Assembly: GCF_011927785.1 (NCBI RefSeq)
Contig: NZ_JAATJK010000001.1
Span: forward strand, 6,264,501-6,328,500
Direction: 5' to 3'
From: Micromonospora profundi
GTDB taxonomy: Bacteria > Actinomycetota > Actinomycetes > Mycobacteriales > Micromonosporaceae
DNA: 64,000 bases
Part shown: positions 26,002 to 34,449 of the stretch, piece after piece
Position numbering within the stretch: position 1 is the stretch's first letter
Layout: each line of letters starts with the position of its first letter
The notes under the pieces: model-generated
The model's input: the letters and a program-made list of their open reading frames with translations, nothing else
Told to the model about the DNA's origin: nothing
Database searches by the model: none
Made by a program: the position numbers and the translations under genes

Positions 26002-27194
26002 AGGCCCATCCCCTTCACGATGATCTCATTCATGATCTCGGTGGCACCGCCGCCGATACCGAGGAGCCGGGCGTCGCGGTAGTGCCGCTCCACCTCGGCG
26101 TCACGCATGTAGCCGAACCCTCCGTGCAGCTGCAACGCCTGGTCGACGACCTGGTCGCAGGCGGCCACCGCCACGTTCTTGGCCATCGCCACCTCGGTCA
26201 CCACCGGCTCGCCGGCCGCCACCCGGACCGCGACCTCGTGCACGTACGCCCGCGCCGCCTCGGCACGGGTGTGCATCTCGGCCAGCCGGTGCCGGACCAC
26301 CTGCCGGCTGGCCAGCGGACGCCCGAAGGTCTCCCGGTCGCGGCACCAGCGCACGGCCAGCTCGACGCAGCGCTGCGCTGTGGCGTACGCCTGGGTGGCG
26401 AGCGAAAGCCGCTCCGCGGCGAAGTTCTGCATGATCGCCAGGAAGCCGGTGTCCTCCTCGCCGATCCGGTTCGCCACCGGCACCCGTACGTCGACGAACG
26501 ACAACTCGGCGGTGTCCGAGCAGTGCCAGCCCAGCTTCTCCAGCCGACGTCCGACAGTGAACCCGGGGCTGTCCTTGTCGATGACCAGCAGGGAGATCGA
26601 GCCGCTGCCGGGGAAACCGGTGCAGACAGCAGTCGTCACGAAGTCGGCCCGATGCCCGCTGGTGATGTACGTCTTCGACCCGTTCACGACGTAGTGGTCG
26701 CCGTCGCGGCGGGCCGTGGTGCGGATGCCCGCCACGTCCGAACCGCCGTCCGGCTCGGTGATCGCCAACGCCCCGATCATCGTGCCGGCCAGCGTGGGCC
26801 GGACGTACCGCTGGACGAGGTCGTCGTCGCCGGGCGTCGAGGTGCCGCCGAGCATGCCGCCAAGCGAGCCGCCGATGCCCACGCCCGCCGCCGCCACCAT
26901 GTGCGGCAGCGCGATGCCGTGCGTGAACAGGGCCGCGATCAGGCCGGACGACCCGCCGGAGCGAATCACCTCCTCGGTCACGATGATCGAGTCGAGCAGG
27001 TCACCGCCGCTGCCGCCGACCGACTCGGGGAAGCCGATGCCGAGCAGCCCGAGCTTCGCGGCGCTGGCGTGCAGGGCCCTCGGCACCTCGCCGGCCTTCT
27101 CCCAGTCGTCCAGGTGCGGCAGCACCTCCCGGGTCACGAAGGATCGGGTCAGCTCGCGCAGTTGCCGCCGCTCCGGGGTGTCCACGATGCTCAT
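25998..27194 (-). CDS. Acyl-CoA dehydrogenase (FadE13-like)
   Basis: A 398-residue acyl-CoA dehydrogenase, the second in the operon. Motifs: GIGFPESVGGSGGD in the N-terminal domain, ALAITEPDGGSDVAGI in the middle domain and LHGGFGYMRDAEVERHYRDA at the FAD/CoA-contacting end, with RLLGIGGGATEIMNEI closing the fold. Both flanking junctions are ATGA overlaps. Two dehydrogenases bracketing a carboxylase suggest stepwise oxidation of a branched chain, as in leucine or acyclic-terpene catabolism. Confidence 0.93.
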   Translation of the reverse strand: MSIVDTPERRQLRELTRSFVTREVLPHLDDWEKAGEVPRALHASAAKLGLLGIGFPESVGGSGGDLLDSIIVTEEVIRSGGSSGLIAALFTHGIALPHMVAAAGVGIGGSLGGMLGGTSTPGDDDLVQRYVRPTLAGTMIGALAITEPDGGSDVAGIRTTARRDGDHYVVNGSKTYITSGHRADFVTTAVCTGFPGSGSISLLVIDKDSPGFTVGRRLEKLGWHCSDTAELSFVDVRVPVANRIGEEDTGFLAIMQNFAAERLSLATQAYATAQRCVELAVRWCRDRETFGRPLASRQVVRHRLAEMHTRAEAARAYVHEVAVRVAAGEPVVTEVAMAKNVAVAACDQVVDQALQLHGGFGYMRDAEVERHYRDARLLGIGGGATEIMNEIIVKGMGL

Positions 27195-28909
27195 GCCGCC
27201 GTCTCCCTGCCCGCTGCCGAAGGACCTGCCGGCACGCCCGCCGGCAGGTCGACGAGCCGGGAGCGCAGCAGCTCACCGAGCGCCTTGGCCTGCGGGTCGA
27301 ACCGGGTGGACGCGGCCACACCCGCTCCGAGCAGGCCCTCGATCACGAAGTTGACGGCACGGAGGTTCGGCAGCTCGTACCGCCGCACCACAAGCGACGC
27401 CGTCTCCGGAAGCAGTTCCGCAAGCCGTTCGACGGTCAGCCAGCCGCGCAGCCACGCGTACCCGTCGTCGGAGCGTGCCCAGACACCCAGATTGGCGTCG
27501 CCGCCCTTGTCTCCGGAGCGGGCGCCGACCAGCTCTCCGAGCGCGCCGCGGCGGGTCGGGCCGTGGCCCGTCACCGCGTCGGCCGCCGCCGCGTCGCCCG
27601 GCGAAGCCTCCCCATCCGGGGGCGGCGCGGGGACGGTGTGGCTCGGGGGAGCGATCGGCACCCGCTCGCCTCCTGGCAGCACCGCCACGTGCGACACCTC
27701 GTCCTGCGGGACGGTGTCGGCGGTGAAGACGCCGTACGGCGTCGCGTCGCCCGGCAGGGTGGTGAGCGTGCAGCCCGGGTACGACGCCAGTGCCAGCTCC
27801 ACCGCGGCGGCCGAGAAGGCCCGCCCGGCCCGCGTACGGTCGGTGTCGCGCAGGTGTACGTGGAGCAGGGCGCTTGCCGCCTCCGTGTCGACGGCGTCCG
27901 GGTGGTCGGTCCGGGCCAGTGTGAACTCCAGCCCTTCCTTGCCCACCGCCTCCACCATCTGACCTCGGACCAGTGCCGCCTTGGCCTCGATGTCCAGCCC
28001 ACAGAGGACGAAGGTCATCGAGTTGCGGAAGCCACCGAGGTTGTTGACGCCCACCTTCAGCGTCGCCGGCGGCGGAGTGCCCCGGACGCCGGAGATGCGG
28101 ACCCGGTCCGGCCCGTCGGGGCTCAGCGTCACCGAGTCCAGTCGGGTGACGACGTCCGGCCCCAGGTACGCCGGCCCGCCCACCTCGTAGAGCAGCTGTG
28201 CGGTGACCGTCTCCACAGTGACCGCACCGCCGGTGCCCAGGTGCTTCGTGAGCACCGCCGAGCCGTCCGGGTGCACCTCGGCGATCGGGAAACCGGGCCG
28301 GCGAGCGCCGTCGGGCAGTTCGGTGAAGAAGCTGAAGTTGCCGCCGGTGACCTGCGCGCCACACTCCAGGAGGTGCCCCGCGACGGTCGCCCCGGCCAGC
28401 TCGTCGAAGGCGTCGCGACCCCACCCGTACCGGGCGATGGCCGGACCGACCACAAGCGACGCGTCGGTCACCCGACCGGTGACCACGACGTCCGCCCCGG
28501 CGTCGAGGCAGGCGGCGATCCCGAACGCGCCGAGGTAGGCGTTCGCGGTCAGCGCGTCGGGCCGCTGGAGCGCGTCGCCCTCGACGTACCCGACGCGCAC
28601 CGGCACGCCCAGCCGACCGGCGAGGGCTTCGACTGCGGCGGCCAGGCCGGCCGGGTTCAGCCCGCCGGCGTTCGTCACGATCCGCACTCCCCGGTCGAGG
28701 GCCGTGCCGAGGCAGGTCTCCAACTGGCGAAGGAAGGTCTTCGCGTACCCCAGGTCGGGGTCGCGCATCCGGTCACGGCCGAGGATGAGCATTGTCAGCT
28801 CGGCCAGGTAGTCGCCGGTCAGCACGTCCAGGTCGCCGCCGTCGATCATCTCCTGCCAGGCGGCGAACCGGTCGCCGTAGAAGCCCGAGGCGTTGCCGAT
28901 GCGGATCAC
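27191..28909 (-). CDS. AtuA-like / DUF1446 family protein (Rv0976c-like)
   Basis: A 572-residue protein with N-terminal DUF1446 (VIRIGNASGFYGDRFAAW, LGYAKTFLRQLETCLG, VRIVTNAGGLNPAGLAAAV) and a C-terminal AtuA-type domain (LVGARSGDKGGDANLGVWAR). GTG 28909 is chosen because it overlaps the upstream gene's stop (GTGA) and starts at the conserved IRIGNASGF. In Pseudomonas, AtuA is needed for acyclic terpene use, although its reaction is unsettled. The next gene is joined by ATGA. It sits at the position of Rv0976c in the accA2/accD2 region of M. tuberculosis. Confidence 0.9.
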   Translation of the reverse strand: MIRIGNASGFYGDRFAAWQEMIDGGDLDVLTGDYLAELTMLILGRDRMRDPDLGYAKTFLRQLETCLGTALDRGVRIVTNAGGLNPAGLAAAVEALAGRLGVPVRVGYVEGDALQRPDALTANAYLGAFGIAACLDAGADVVVTGRVTDASLVVGPAIARYGWGRDAFDELAGATVAGHLLECGAQVTGGNFSFFTELPDGARRPGFPIAEVHPDGSAVLTKHLGTGGAVTVETVTAQLLYEVGGPAYLGPDVVTRLDSVTLSPDGPDRVRISGVRGTPPPATLKVGVNNLGGFRNSMTFVLCGLDIEAKAALVRGQMVEAVGKEGLEFTLARTDHPDAVDTEAASALLHVHLRDTDRTRAGRAFSAAAVELALASYPGCTLTTLPGDATPYGVFTADTVPQDEVSHVAVLPGGERVPIAPPSHTVPAPPPDGEASPGDAAAADAVTGHGPTRRGALGELVGARSGDKGGDANLGVWARSDDGYAWLRGWLTVERLAELLPETASLVVRRYELPNLRAVNFVIEGLLGAGVAASTRFDPQAKALGELLRSRLVDLPAGVPAGPSAAGRETAA

Positions 28910-29703
28910 GCGGCGGCTCCGTTCCGGCCGGCCGGCTCGCGACCGGCGCCGGGCGGGCCTGCGAATGCCTGCGCCACGTCGAGCCACTCGTCGGCGACCG
29001 GGCCGGTCGCCAGCAGGGCGAGATCCGCGCGGTGCCGACGCTGGGTGACAAGCAGGCAGAAGTCCCGAGCGGGACCGGTCAGCCGATCGGAGGCGTCCGC
29101 CGGACCCCAGACCCACGTGTCGCCGCCGGGGCCGGCCAACTCGACCCGGACCGGCGCCGTCGGCACCTGTCGGCCCTGGGCGGCAAAACCGTGCCCGAGG
29201 GTACGCACACCGAGGTGTGCCACGTGCCGGAGCCGGTCGGAGGCGGGGCGGACCACACCGAGCGCGTCGGCCACGTCCTCGCCGTGCGCCCAGGTCTCCA
29301 TGATCCGGGCGGTCGCCATGGAGGTGGCCGACATCCGGGTGCCGTACCACGGCAGTTTCTCGCCGGCCGGGACCGCCGCGAGCGCGTCGGCGAGCGCAGC
29401 TCGGCCGGCCCTCCAGCGGGCGAGCAGGTCGGCGGGCGGCGCGAGGAACTCCTCCGCGCCGTCGTCGACCAGGCGGGACGGGTCCGGAGCGTTCATCACC
29501 GTCGCGTAGAACGCCTCGGCGTCGGTGGCTGCCAACACCGCCACGTGGTCGGTCCAGGCGAGGTGGGCGATCTGGTGGCCGATGCTCCAGCCGGGCGCCG
29601 GGGTCGGGCGTGCCCAGTCGACAGCCGGCAGCGGGGCCACCAGGGCGTCCAGGTGGGCGGACTCGTCGGCGAGATCCGCGAGCAGGTCGGTGAGGTCGAC
29701 CAT
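28906..29703 (-). CDS. TIGR03084 family DinB/maleylpyruvate isomerase-fold protein
   Basis: A 265-residue actinobacterial protein. The N-terminal four-helix DinB-like domain has DWARPTPAPGWSIGHQIAHL, with the His at HQIAHL and a second His in IMETWAHGEDVADALG, the expected metal ligands of the mycothiol-dependent fold. The C-terminal part (VRVELAGPGGDTWVWGPADA) resembles a sterol-carrier-like domain and ends in a Pro/Gly-rich tail. GGAGGCAC lies just before ATG 29703. It may be a mycothiol- or metal-dependent helper of the pathway, but no reaction is known. Confidence 0.85.
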   Translation of the reverse strand: MVDLTDLLADLADESAHLDALVAPLPAVDWARPTPAPGWSIGHQIAHLAWTDHVAVLAATDAEAFYATVMNAPDPSRLVDDGAEEFLAPPADLLARWRAGRAALADALAAVPAGEKLPWYGTRMSATSMATARIMETWAHGEDVADALGVVRPASDRLRHVAHLGVRTLGHGFAAQGRQVPTAPVRVELAGPGGDTWVWGPADASDRLTGPARDFCLLVTQRRHRADLALLATGPVADEWLDVAQAFAGPPGAGREPAGRNGAAA

Positions 29704-29740
29704 TGTGCCTCCGGTCGGTGCGGGCCGGTGCGGCCGGTGG

Positions 29741-30346
29741 TCAGGGCGTGAGCAGGGTGGCGAGCTGGCGCTTCCAGGTGACGAGGAGCGCGGTGCGGCG
29801 GGCCGAGTCGTCGCTGAGCAGGTTTGCCACGCCGAGCCCGCGGAGCAGGTCGAGGGTGGCCTGCACCGCCTCCCGGACGCCGGGTCGGCGCTCGTCGACG
29901 CCGAGCAGCGAAACGGTGAGCCTGTGCATCTCCCGGCCGACCATCGCCTCCAGCGGCATCAGGGCGTCGCGAAGCTCCCGGTCGGTACGGGCGGCGACCC
30001 AGAGTTCGAGCGCGGCCACGAAGAGCGGCCCGGTGAACGCGGCGGCGAGCAGATCGATCACCCGGTCCAGCCGCTGCGGGCCGGCGGGCAGGGCCTCCGC
30101 CTCGGTGCGCAACTCGTCGGCCCGGCGTTCGGCGAGGTGGGCGACAGCGGCCGTGACCAGGGCTGCCTTCGTGGGGTAGTGGTGCAGCTGCGCGCCTCGT
30201 GAGACACCGGCCCGGGCGGCGACGACGGTGGTCGTGGTGCCGGACCAGCCGTGCTCGATCAGGCAGTCGACTGTCGCCTCCAGCAGACGGGCCTGGGTGG
30301 CGCGACTGCGCTCCTGCTGCGGGACGCGCGTCGATGCGGCTGACAT
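29741..30346 (-). CDS. TetR-family transcriptional regulator
   Basis: A 201-residue repressor with an N-terminal helix-turn-helix (ATQARLLEATVDCLIEHGWSG, then VVAARAGVSRGAQLHHYPTK, the recognition helix) and a helical ligand domain. It is the first gene of the acyl-CoA operon, 37 bp before the next start, and probably controls it and itself. The upstream dyad CAGTC-AA-GACTG at 30376-30387 overlaps a TTGACT -35 element. A weak -10 (CAGGCT) would place the transcript start at or next to the ATG, so the mRNA may be leaderless. An acyl-CoA is the likely inducer. Confidence 0.9.
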   Translation of the reverse strand: MSAASTRVPQQERSRATQARLLEATVDCLIEHGWSGTTTTVVAARAGVSRGAQLHHYPTKAALVTAAVAHLAERRADELRTEAEALPAGPQRLDRVIDLLAAAFTGPLFVAALELWVAARTDRELRDALMPLEAMVGREMHRLTVSLLGVDERRPGVREAVQATLDLLRGLGVANLLSDDSARRTALLVTWKRQLATLLTP

Positions 30347-30375
30347 GCGGCACAGCCTGCCGGCTCAGAAACAAA

Positions 30376-30387
30376 CAGTCAAGACTG
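30376..30387 (-). promoter_or_regulatory. Candidate TetR operator/promoter
   Basis: CAGTC-AA-GACTG is a two-fold symmetric site centred 36 bp before the tetR ATG. On the minus strand TTGACT (complement of 30377-30382) fits a -35 box, and CAGGCT 17 bases on could be the -10. Binding here would block RNA polymerase, the usual autorepression layout. Confidence 0.55.
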
Positions 30388-30410
30388 ACTTTTTTGTGGC
30401 GCTCGGCGTG

Positions 30411-30470
30411 GGCGGAGCGGGGCGGAGCGGGGCGGAGCGGGGCGGGACGGGGCGGGACGGGAGGGGATGG
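30411..30470. repeat. Decamer tandem repeat
   Basis: Six consecutive 10-base units: three GGCGGAGCGG, two GGCGGGACGG and one diverged GAGGGGATGG. The G-runs could form G-quadruplex-like structure on the plus strand. Confidence 0.85.
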
Positions 30471-30489
30471 GACCTGTGTGCGGCAGCTC

Positions 30490-30709
30490 CTGTAGAGCTG
30501 CCCCACGGATGGGGCAGGTGCCGACGTCACCGGCGGGGGTCCTGGGTGGTTGGTTGCCCGGCGAGCGGGCCAGTCGAGTGGCCCTCTGTCTTCAGACGAA
30601 GGAGTCCTGGTCGTGCTCGCCTATCCAGTCGGACTCAGGGGCCCCTGAGTCGCGTCCCGTCTCGACTGAGTCGCGTCGCCCTCGCCCCACATTCGGGGCA
30701 GCTCTACAG
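30490..30709. repeat. Inverted repeats 190 bp apart with internal palindrome
   Basis: CTGTAGAGCTGCCCC at 30490-30504 and its exact complement at 30695-30709 bound a 190-bp segment. The left arm also pairs locally with GGGGCAG at 30511-30517, allowing two alternative folds. Inside lies the 20-bp perfect palindrome GACTCAGGGGCCCCTGAGTC at 30632-30651. No transposase frame is present and no target duplication is evident. Confidence 0.65.
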
Positions 30710-30712
30710 GCA

Positions 30713-30791
30713 GCACGGACCTTTCCCGGTGCCCGACCCGCCCTTGAGCACGGACCTTTCCCGGTGCCCGACCCGCCCTTGAGCACGGACC
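30713..30791. repeat. 35-bp tandem repeat, about 2.3 copies
   Basis: Two exact 35-base copies begin at 30713 and 30748, each starting GCACGGACC, and a partial third copy covers 30783-30791. There are no spacers, so it is not CRISPR-like. Confidence 0.85.
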
Positions 30792-30855
30792 ATGGACCGA
30801 GGGCCGTCACCTGGTCGAGGTACACGTCGGCCAAGGCATCGTCGGGCAGACGAAA

Positions 30856-30892
30856 CGTCCCCGCCGTCCGTCGGTGACGGAAGGCGGGGACG
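30856..30892 (-). terminator. Hairpin terminator of crp
   Basis: CGTCCCCGCC at 30856-30865 pairs with GGCGGGGACG at 30883-30892, and the inner TCCGTC/GACGGA extends the stem to about 16 pairs. It lies 11 bases beyond the crp stop. Confidence 0.8.
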
Positions 30893-30903
30893 GGACGTAG
30901 CGC

Positions 30904-31581
30904 TCAGACGCGGGCGCGGCGGGCCAGGCGCTCCGGGTCGAGGATGATGATGCTCTTGCCGTCCAGCCGCAGCCAGCCACGCGAGGCGAAGTCGGCGAGC
31001 GCCTTGTTCACCGTCTCGCGGGAGGCGCCGACGAGCTGGGCGATCTCCTCCTGGGTGAGGTCGTGCGTCACCCGCAGGACGCCACCGTCGCGGGTGCCGA
31101 ACCGGCCGGCCATCTGGAGCAGGTTCTTGGCGACCCGGCCCGGCACGTCCGTGAAGATCAGGTCGGCGAGCGAGTCATTGGTCCGGCGCAGCCGCCGTGC
31201 CAGAACCCGGAGCAGCTGCTCGGCGATCTCCGGGCGGTTGTTCAGCCACGGCCGCAGCGCCTGCTTGCGCAGCCGTACCAGCCGGGTGTCGGTCACCGCG
31301 GTGGCGGTCGCCGTACGCGGACCCGGGTCGAAGAGCGACAGCTCACCGACCATGTCCGACGGCCCCATCACCGCGATCAGGTTCTGCCGCCCGTCAGCCG
31401 CGCGGCGGCCAACCTTGATCTTCCCGGACAGCAGGATATAGAGACTGTCACCGGGCTCGCCCTCATTGAAGACGATCTCGCCCTTGCGGACCTCGATCGT
31501 CTCCATCTCCTTGGCGAGCGCCTCGGCAGCTTCCGGGTCGACACCCTGGAAGATCCCGCTGCGGGCCAGTACCTCATCCAT
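30904..31581 (-). CDS. crp: Crp/Fnr-family cAMP receptor protein
   Basis: A 225-residue regulator. The cyclic-nucleotide-binding domain has [20 protein letters not shown] and the phosphate-binding cassette [18 protein letters not shown], whose Gly-Glu and Arg match cAMP binders. A dimer helix [16 protein letters not shown] follows, then a winged HTH with [24 protein letters not shown]. Length and motifs match M. tuberculosis Crp (Rv3676) and corynebacterial GlxR, global regulators at TGTGA-N6-TCACA sites. ATG 31581 begins [11 protein letters not shown]; a TAGACT at 31653-31658 (minus) is a candidate -10. It is divergent from the CbiZ-like gene and followed by a strong terminator. Confidence 0.95.
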   Translation of the reverse strand: MDEVLARSGIFQGVDPEAAEALAKEMETIEVRKGEIVFNEGEPGDSLYILLSGKIKVGRRAADGRQNLIAVMGPSDMVGELSLFDPGPRTATATAVTDTRLVRLRKQALRPWLNNRPEIAEQLLRVLARRLRRTNDSLADLIFTDVPGRVAKNLLQMAGRFGTRDGGVLRVTHDLTQEEIAQLVGASRETVNKALADFASRGWLRLDGKSIIILDPERLARRARV

Positions 31582-31724
31582 CGCGCACCTCCGGTTGCGC
31601 GTGCCGTCCGTCGGCCGGGTCCGCCGTCCGCTGATCCCCTCGCGCGCCGCCAAGTCTAGGCGCACATGAGCATGAATCAGAGGTCGCCCCTGGAATCTTG
31701 ATCGGTGGGCGTAACCTGCCCGAC

Positions 31725-32387
31725 GTGCTGACCGAGCCGACTCTGACCAGCCGCCCCGAGGACGGGCGGCATATTCCGCTGCTCGTCTGGCGTGCCGACG
31801 GCCCGCTGCGAGCGGTCAGCAGTGGCCCGCTCGGCGGTGGAATCGGCGTGCGGCACTGGGTGCTGAACGCGACGGTGCCCATGTCGTACGACCGGGAAGA
31901 CCCTGCCGCTCACCTGAGCGCGCTCGCCGCGGACCTGGCCCTCGACGGGCCCGGGGTCGGTCTGCTGACCGGCGTGGACGTGACCGAGGTGGTGGCCCGG
32001 ACCGACACCGGGGTGCGGGCCTGGGCGACCGTCGGGCTCGGCACGCCGGTGCCCGCCGCCGCGCCGGCGGTCACCGCGCTCACGCAGCACGTCGGCACCG
32101 TCAACATCGTGGTGTACGTGCCGGCGCGGCTCGCCGACTCCGCTCTGGTGAACGCCGTTGCCACCGCCACCGAGGCGAAGACCCAGGCGATAAGCGAGCT
32201 GGGGCTGGCCGGAACCGGCACTCCCACCGACGCGGTCACAGTGCTCTGCCCGGTGGACGGGCCGGAGGCCGCGTACGGCGGGCCGCGCTCCACCTGGGGC
32301 GGCCCGCTGGCCCGAGCGGTCCACGCCGCGGTGCGTGCCGGCGGCGAACGGACCGTCGTGCCCTGGTCGGACAGGCTGACGGGCTGA
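31725..32387 (+). CDS. cbiZ: Adenosylcobinamide amidohydrolase (CbiZ-like)
   Basis: A 220-residue CbiZ-family protein. The landmarks are [63 protein letters not shown] and a closing [21 protein letters not shown] region. CbiZ removes the aminopropanol-containing tail of adenosylcobinamide to give cobyric acid, letting a cell salvage foreign corrinoids. No other cobalamin gene or riboswitch is in the window. GTG 31725 is preferred over TTG 31698; neither has a strong ribosome site. It is divergent from crp, so the roughly 140-bp spacer holds both promoters. Confidence 0.85.
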   Translation: MLTEPTLTSRPEDGRHIPLLVWRADGPLRAVSSGPLGGGIGVRHWVLNATVPMSYDREDPAAHLSALAADLALDGPGVGLLTGVDVTEVVARTDTGVRAWATVGLGTPVPAAAPAVTALTQHVGTVNIVVYVPARLADSALVNAVATATEAKTQAISELGLAGTGTPTDAVTVLCPVDGPEAAYGGPRSTWGGPLARAVHAAVRAGGERTVVPWSDRLTG

Positions 32388-32443
32388 AACTTCGACCGAT
32401 CGGCCCTCGTCGGCGAGTTTACGGGCCGGTAGCCTCGCGAACG

Positions 32444-33619
32444 ATGTACGCTTCCGCCCCCCTCGCGCCCCGCCCACACCGCCGCGTCGCCCTCGGCCTC
32501 GCCGCGCTGCTGGCTGCCCTTCTCGTAGCCGGCTGCGCCGAGACCGCAGAGGCCCCGGTCTGGCAGCCGGGCATCGGCGGCGGTGGCACCGGGGCGCCGG
32601 TGACCACGGACGGCCCGAAGGCCGGCGGTGACGCCCCGGCGCCCGATGGGGACGCGATCTCGCTCTCCGCGACCGGCGACATCATCATGGGCAACGCTCC
32701 GAACCGGCTGCCCGCCGGTGGCGGTAAGGGCTTCTTCGACTCGGTGACCCGGGCACTCAAGGCGGACCTCGTCATGGGCAACCTGGAGGAGCCGCTGACC
32801 GTGGACACCGGCACCGGCAAGTGCGGCGCCAACTCGACCCGGTGCTTCCAGTTCCGGGCTCCGCCGGAGTACGCCGCACACCTGCGTGACGCCGGCTTCA
32901 ACCTGCTCAACCAGGCGAACAACCACGGCTACGACTACGGCCCGAAGGGCTACGAGAACACCCAGAAGGCGCTGGAGAAGTACGACCTGGAGCACACCGG
33001 CGCGCCGAACCAGATCACCGTGGTGGAGGTCAAGGGCGTCAAGGTGGCGGTGGCCGGCTTCTCGTCGTACGTCTGGTCCAACAGCCTCGTCGACATCGCC
33101 AAGGCCAAGGCTGTCGTCGCCAAGGCGGCCACCATGGCCGACCTGGTGGTGGTGCAGGTGCACATGGGCGGCGAAGGTGCCGACAAGACCCGGGTGAAGC
33201 CGGGTACCGAGATGTTCCTCGGCGAGAACCGGGGCGACCCCGTGAAGTTCTCGCGAGCCATGATCGACGCCGGTGCGGATCTGATCGTCGGGCACGGGCC
33301 GCACGTGCTGCGCGGTATGGAGTTCTACAAGGGGCGCCTGATCGCCTACAGCCTGGGCAACTTCGCCGGTGGCGGTAACTCGCTGAGCAACGCCGGGCGG
33401 CTCGGCTGGGGCGGCGTGTTGAAGGTGTCCCTCAAGCCCGACGGCAGTTGGGCCGGCGGCTCGTTCACCTCGACGTACATGAACTCCGCGGGCAAGCCGA
33501 CGATGGACCCGGACGACAGGGGTCTGGGCCTGATCACGGAGCTGAGTCGCACCGACTTTCCCAAGACCGGCGCCCGGTTCGACACCGACGGCAAGATCTC
33601 CGCGCCTACCGCCGGTTGA
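32444..33619 (+). CDS. CapA-family lipoprotein (poly-gamma-glutamate synthesis protein-like)
   Basis: A 391-residue secreted lipoprotein. The signal peptide ends with the lipobox LLVAGC (Cys about residue 30). The CapA metallophosphatase-like domain has [45 protein letters not shown] and [11 protein letters not shown], with Asp, His and Asn ligands kept. CapA proteins take part in capsule polymer synthesis or export, but actinobacterial members of this size are mostly uncharacterised. It replaces the small membrane protein gene found between nth and crp in M. tuberculosis. Confidence 0.9.
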   Translation: MYASAPLAPRPHRRVALGLAALLAALLVAGCAETAEAPVWQPGIGGGGTGAPVTTDGPKAGGDAPAPDGDAISLSATGDIIMGNAPNRLPAGGGKGFFDSVTRALKADLVMGNLEEPLTVDTGTGKCGANSTRCFQFRAPPEYAAHLRDAGFNLLNQANNHGYDYGPKGYENTQKALEKYDLEHTGAPNQITVVEVKGVKVAVAGFSSYVWSNSLVDIAKAKAVVAKAATMADLVVVQVHMGGEGADKTRVKPGTEMFLGENRGDPVKFSRAMIDAGADLIVGHGPHVLRGMEFYKGRLIAYSLGNFAGGGNSLSNAGRLGWGGVLKVSLKPDGSWAGGSFTSTYMNSAGKPTMDPDDRGLGLITELSRTDFPKTGARFDTDGKISAPTAG

Positions 33620-33660
33620 CCCGAGCAGGAACGTCCGGGCGGCGACGTAGGCTGGCCGTC

Positions 33661-34449
33661 GTGACCAGTAGTCCTCCCGGTGCCAGCGAGACCGACCTCG
33701 GGCGCAAACGCCGTGCCCGCAAGATCGGTCGGGTGCTGGCCGAGACGCACCCCGACGCGCACTGTGAGCTGGACCACTCCAACGCCCTGGAGTTGGCCGT
33801 CGCCACGATCCTCTCCGCGCAGTGCACCGACAAGAAGGTCAACGAGGTCACCCCGAAGCTCTTCGCCCGCTACCCGAGCGCAGCCGCGTACGCCGCTGCG
33901 GATCGGGGCGAGATGGAGGAGCTGATCCGGCCCACCGGCTTCTACCGGAACAAGACCGACTCGCTGCTCAAGCTCGGGCAGGCCCTTGTCGACAGGTACG
34001 ACGGCCAGGTCCCCGGCCGCCTCGCCGACCTGGTGACGCTCCCCGGGATCGGTCGCAAGACCGCGAACGTCATCCTCGGCAACGCCTTCGACGTCCCCGG
34101 GATCACCGTCGACACGCACTTCCAGCGACTGGTCCACCGGTGGGGGCTGACCGCCGAGACAGACCCCGTCAAGATCGAGCACGCGATCGGCGCGCTGTAC
34201 GAGAAGCGTGACTGGACAATGCTGTCGCACCGGATCATCTTCCACGGGCGACGGGTCTGTCACGCCCGCAAGCCCGCGTGTGGCGCGTGCACGCTCGCGA
34301 AGCTCTGCCCGTCGTACGGCACCGGCCCGACCGAGCCGACCGCCGCCGCCAAGCTGCTCAAGGGCCGTCGGGCACGCGACCTGGCGGTGGCCGCCGGTGT
34401 CGACCCGGAACTGGTGCCCGCCCAGGCGGTCGCCGCGGAGGTGCCGTGA
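33661..34449 (+). CDS. nth: Endonuclease III
   Basis: A 262-residue base-excision-repair glycosylase/AP lyase. The helix-hairpin-helix [17 protein letters not shown] carries the catalytic Lys, [13 protein letters not shown] the catalytic Asp, and the [4Fe-4S] loop [17 protein letters not shown] is complete (C-x6-C-x2-C-x5-C). It removes oxidised pyrimidines. GTG 33661 is chosen because the upstream frame is antisense-like Arg-rich sequence. The C-terminal 30 residues after the cluster ([18 protein letters not shown]) are an actinobacterial extension. The stop overlaps the next gene's GTG (GTGA). Confidence 0.96.
   Translation: MTSSPPGASETDLGRKRRARKIGRVLAETHPDAHCELDHSNALELAVATILSAQCTDKKVNEVTPKLFARYPSAAAYAAADRGEMEELIRPTGFYRNKTDSLLKLGQALVDRYDGQVPGRLADLVTLPGIGRKTANVILGNAFDVPGITVDTHFQRLVHRWGLTAETDPVKIEHAIGALYEKRDWTMLSHRIIFHGRRVCHARKPACGACTLAKLCPSYGTGPTEPTAAAKLLKGRRARDLAVAAGVDPELVPAQAVAAEVP

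Larger units (their letters stand above)
30347..30903. other. 557-bp gene-free, repeat-dense region
   Basis: No credible gene is seen here; the 80-codon frame at 30592-30834 (minus) has no ribosome site and reads through repeats. The stretch holds, in order: a TetR-type operator, a decamer tandem repeat, a hairpin (CTGCCCC/GGGGCAG), outer inverted repeats 190 bp apart, a 20-bp palindrome, a repeated TGAGTCGCGTC, a 35-bp tandem repeat and the crp terminator. It separates the accessory operon from the conserved crp block. Confidence 0.75.

Noticed and set aside
30490..30709. Insertion sequence bounded by 15-bp terminal inverted repeats
   Set aside because: The 190-bp interior has no transposase and no target duplication is visible; kept as a repeat only.
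30713..30791. CRISPR array
   Set aside because: The 35-bp units are directly adjacent with no spacers and no cas genes exist in the window.
30592..30834. An 80-codon minus-strand gene in the repeat region
   Set aside because: No ribosome site and the frame is built from the tandem repeats and palindrome.
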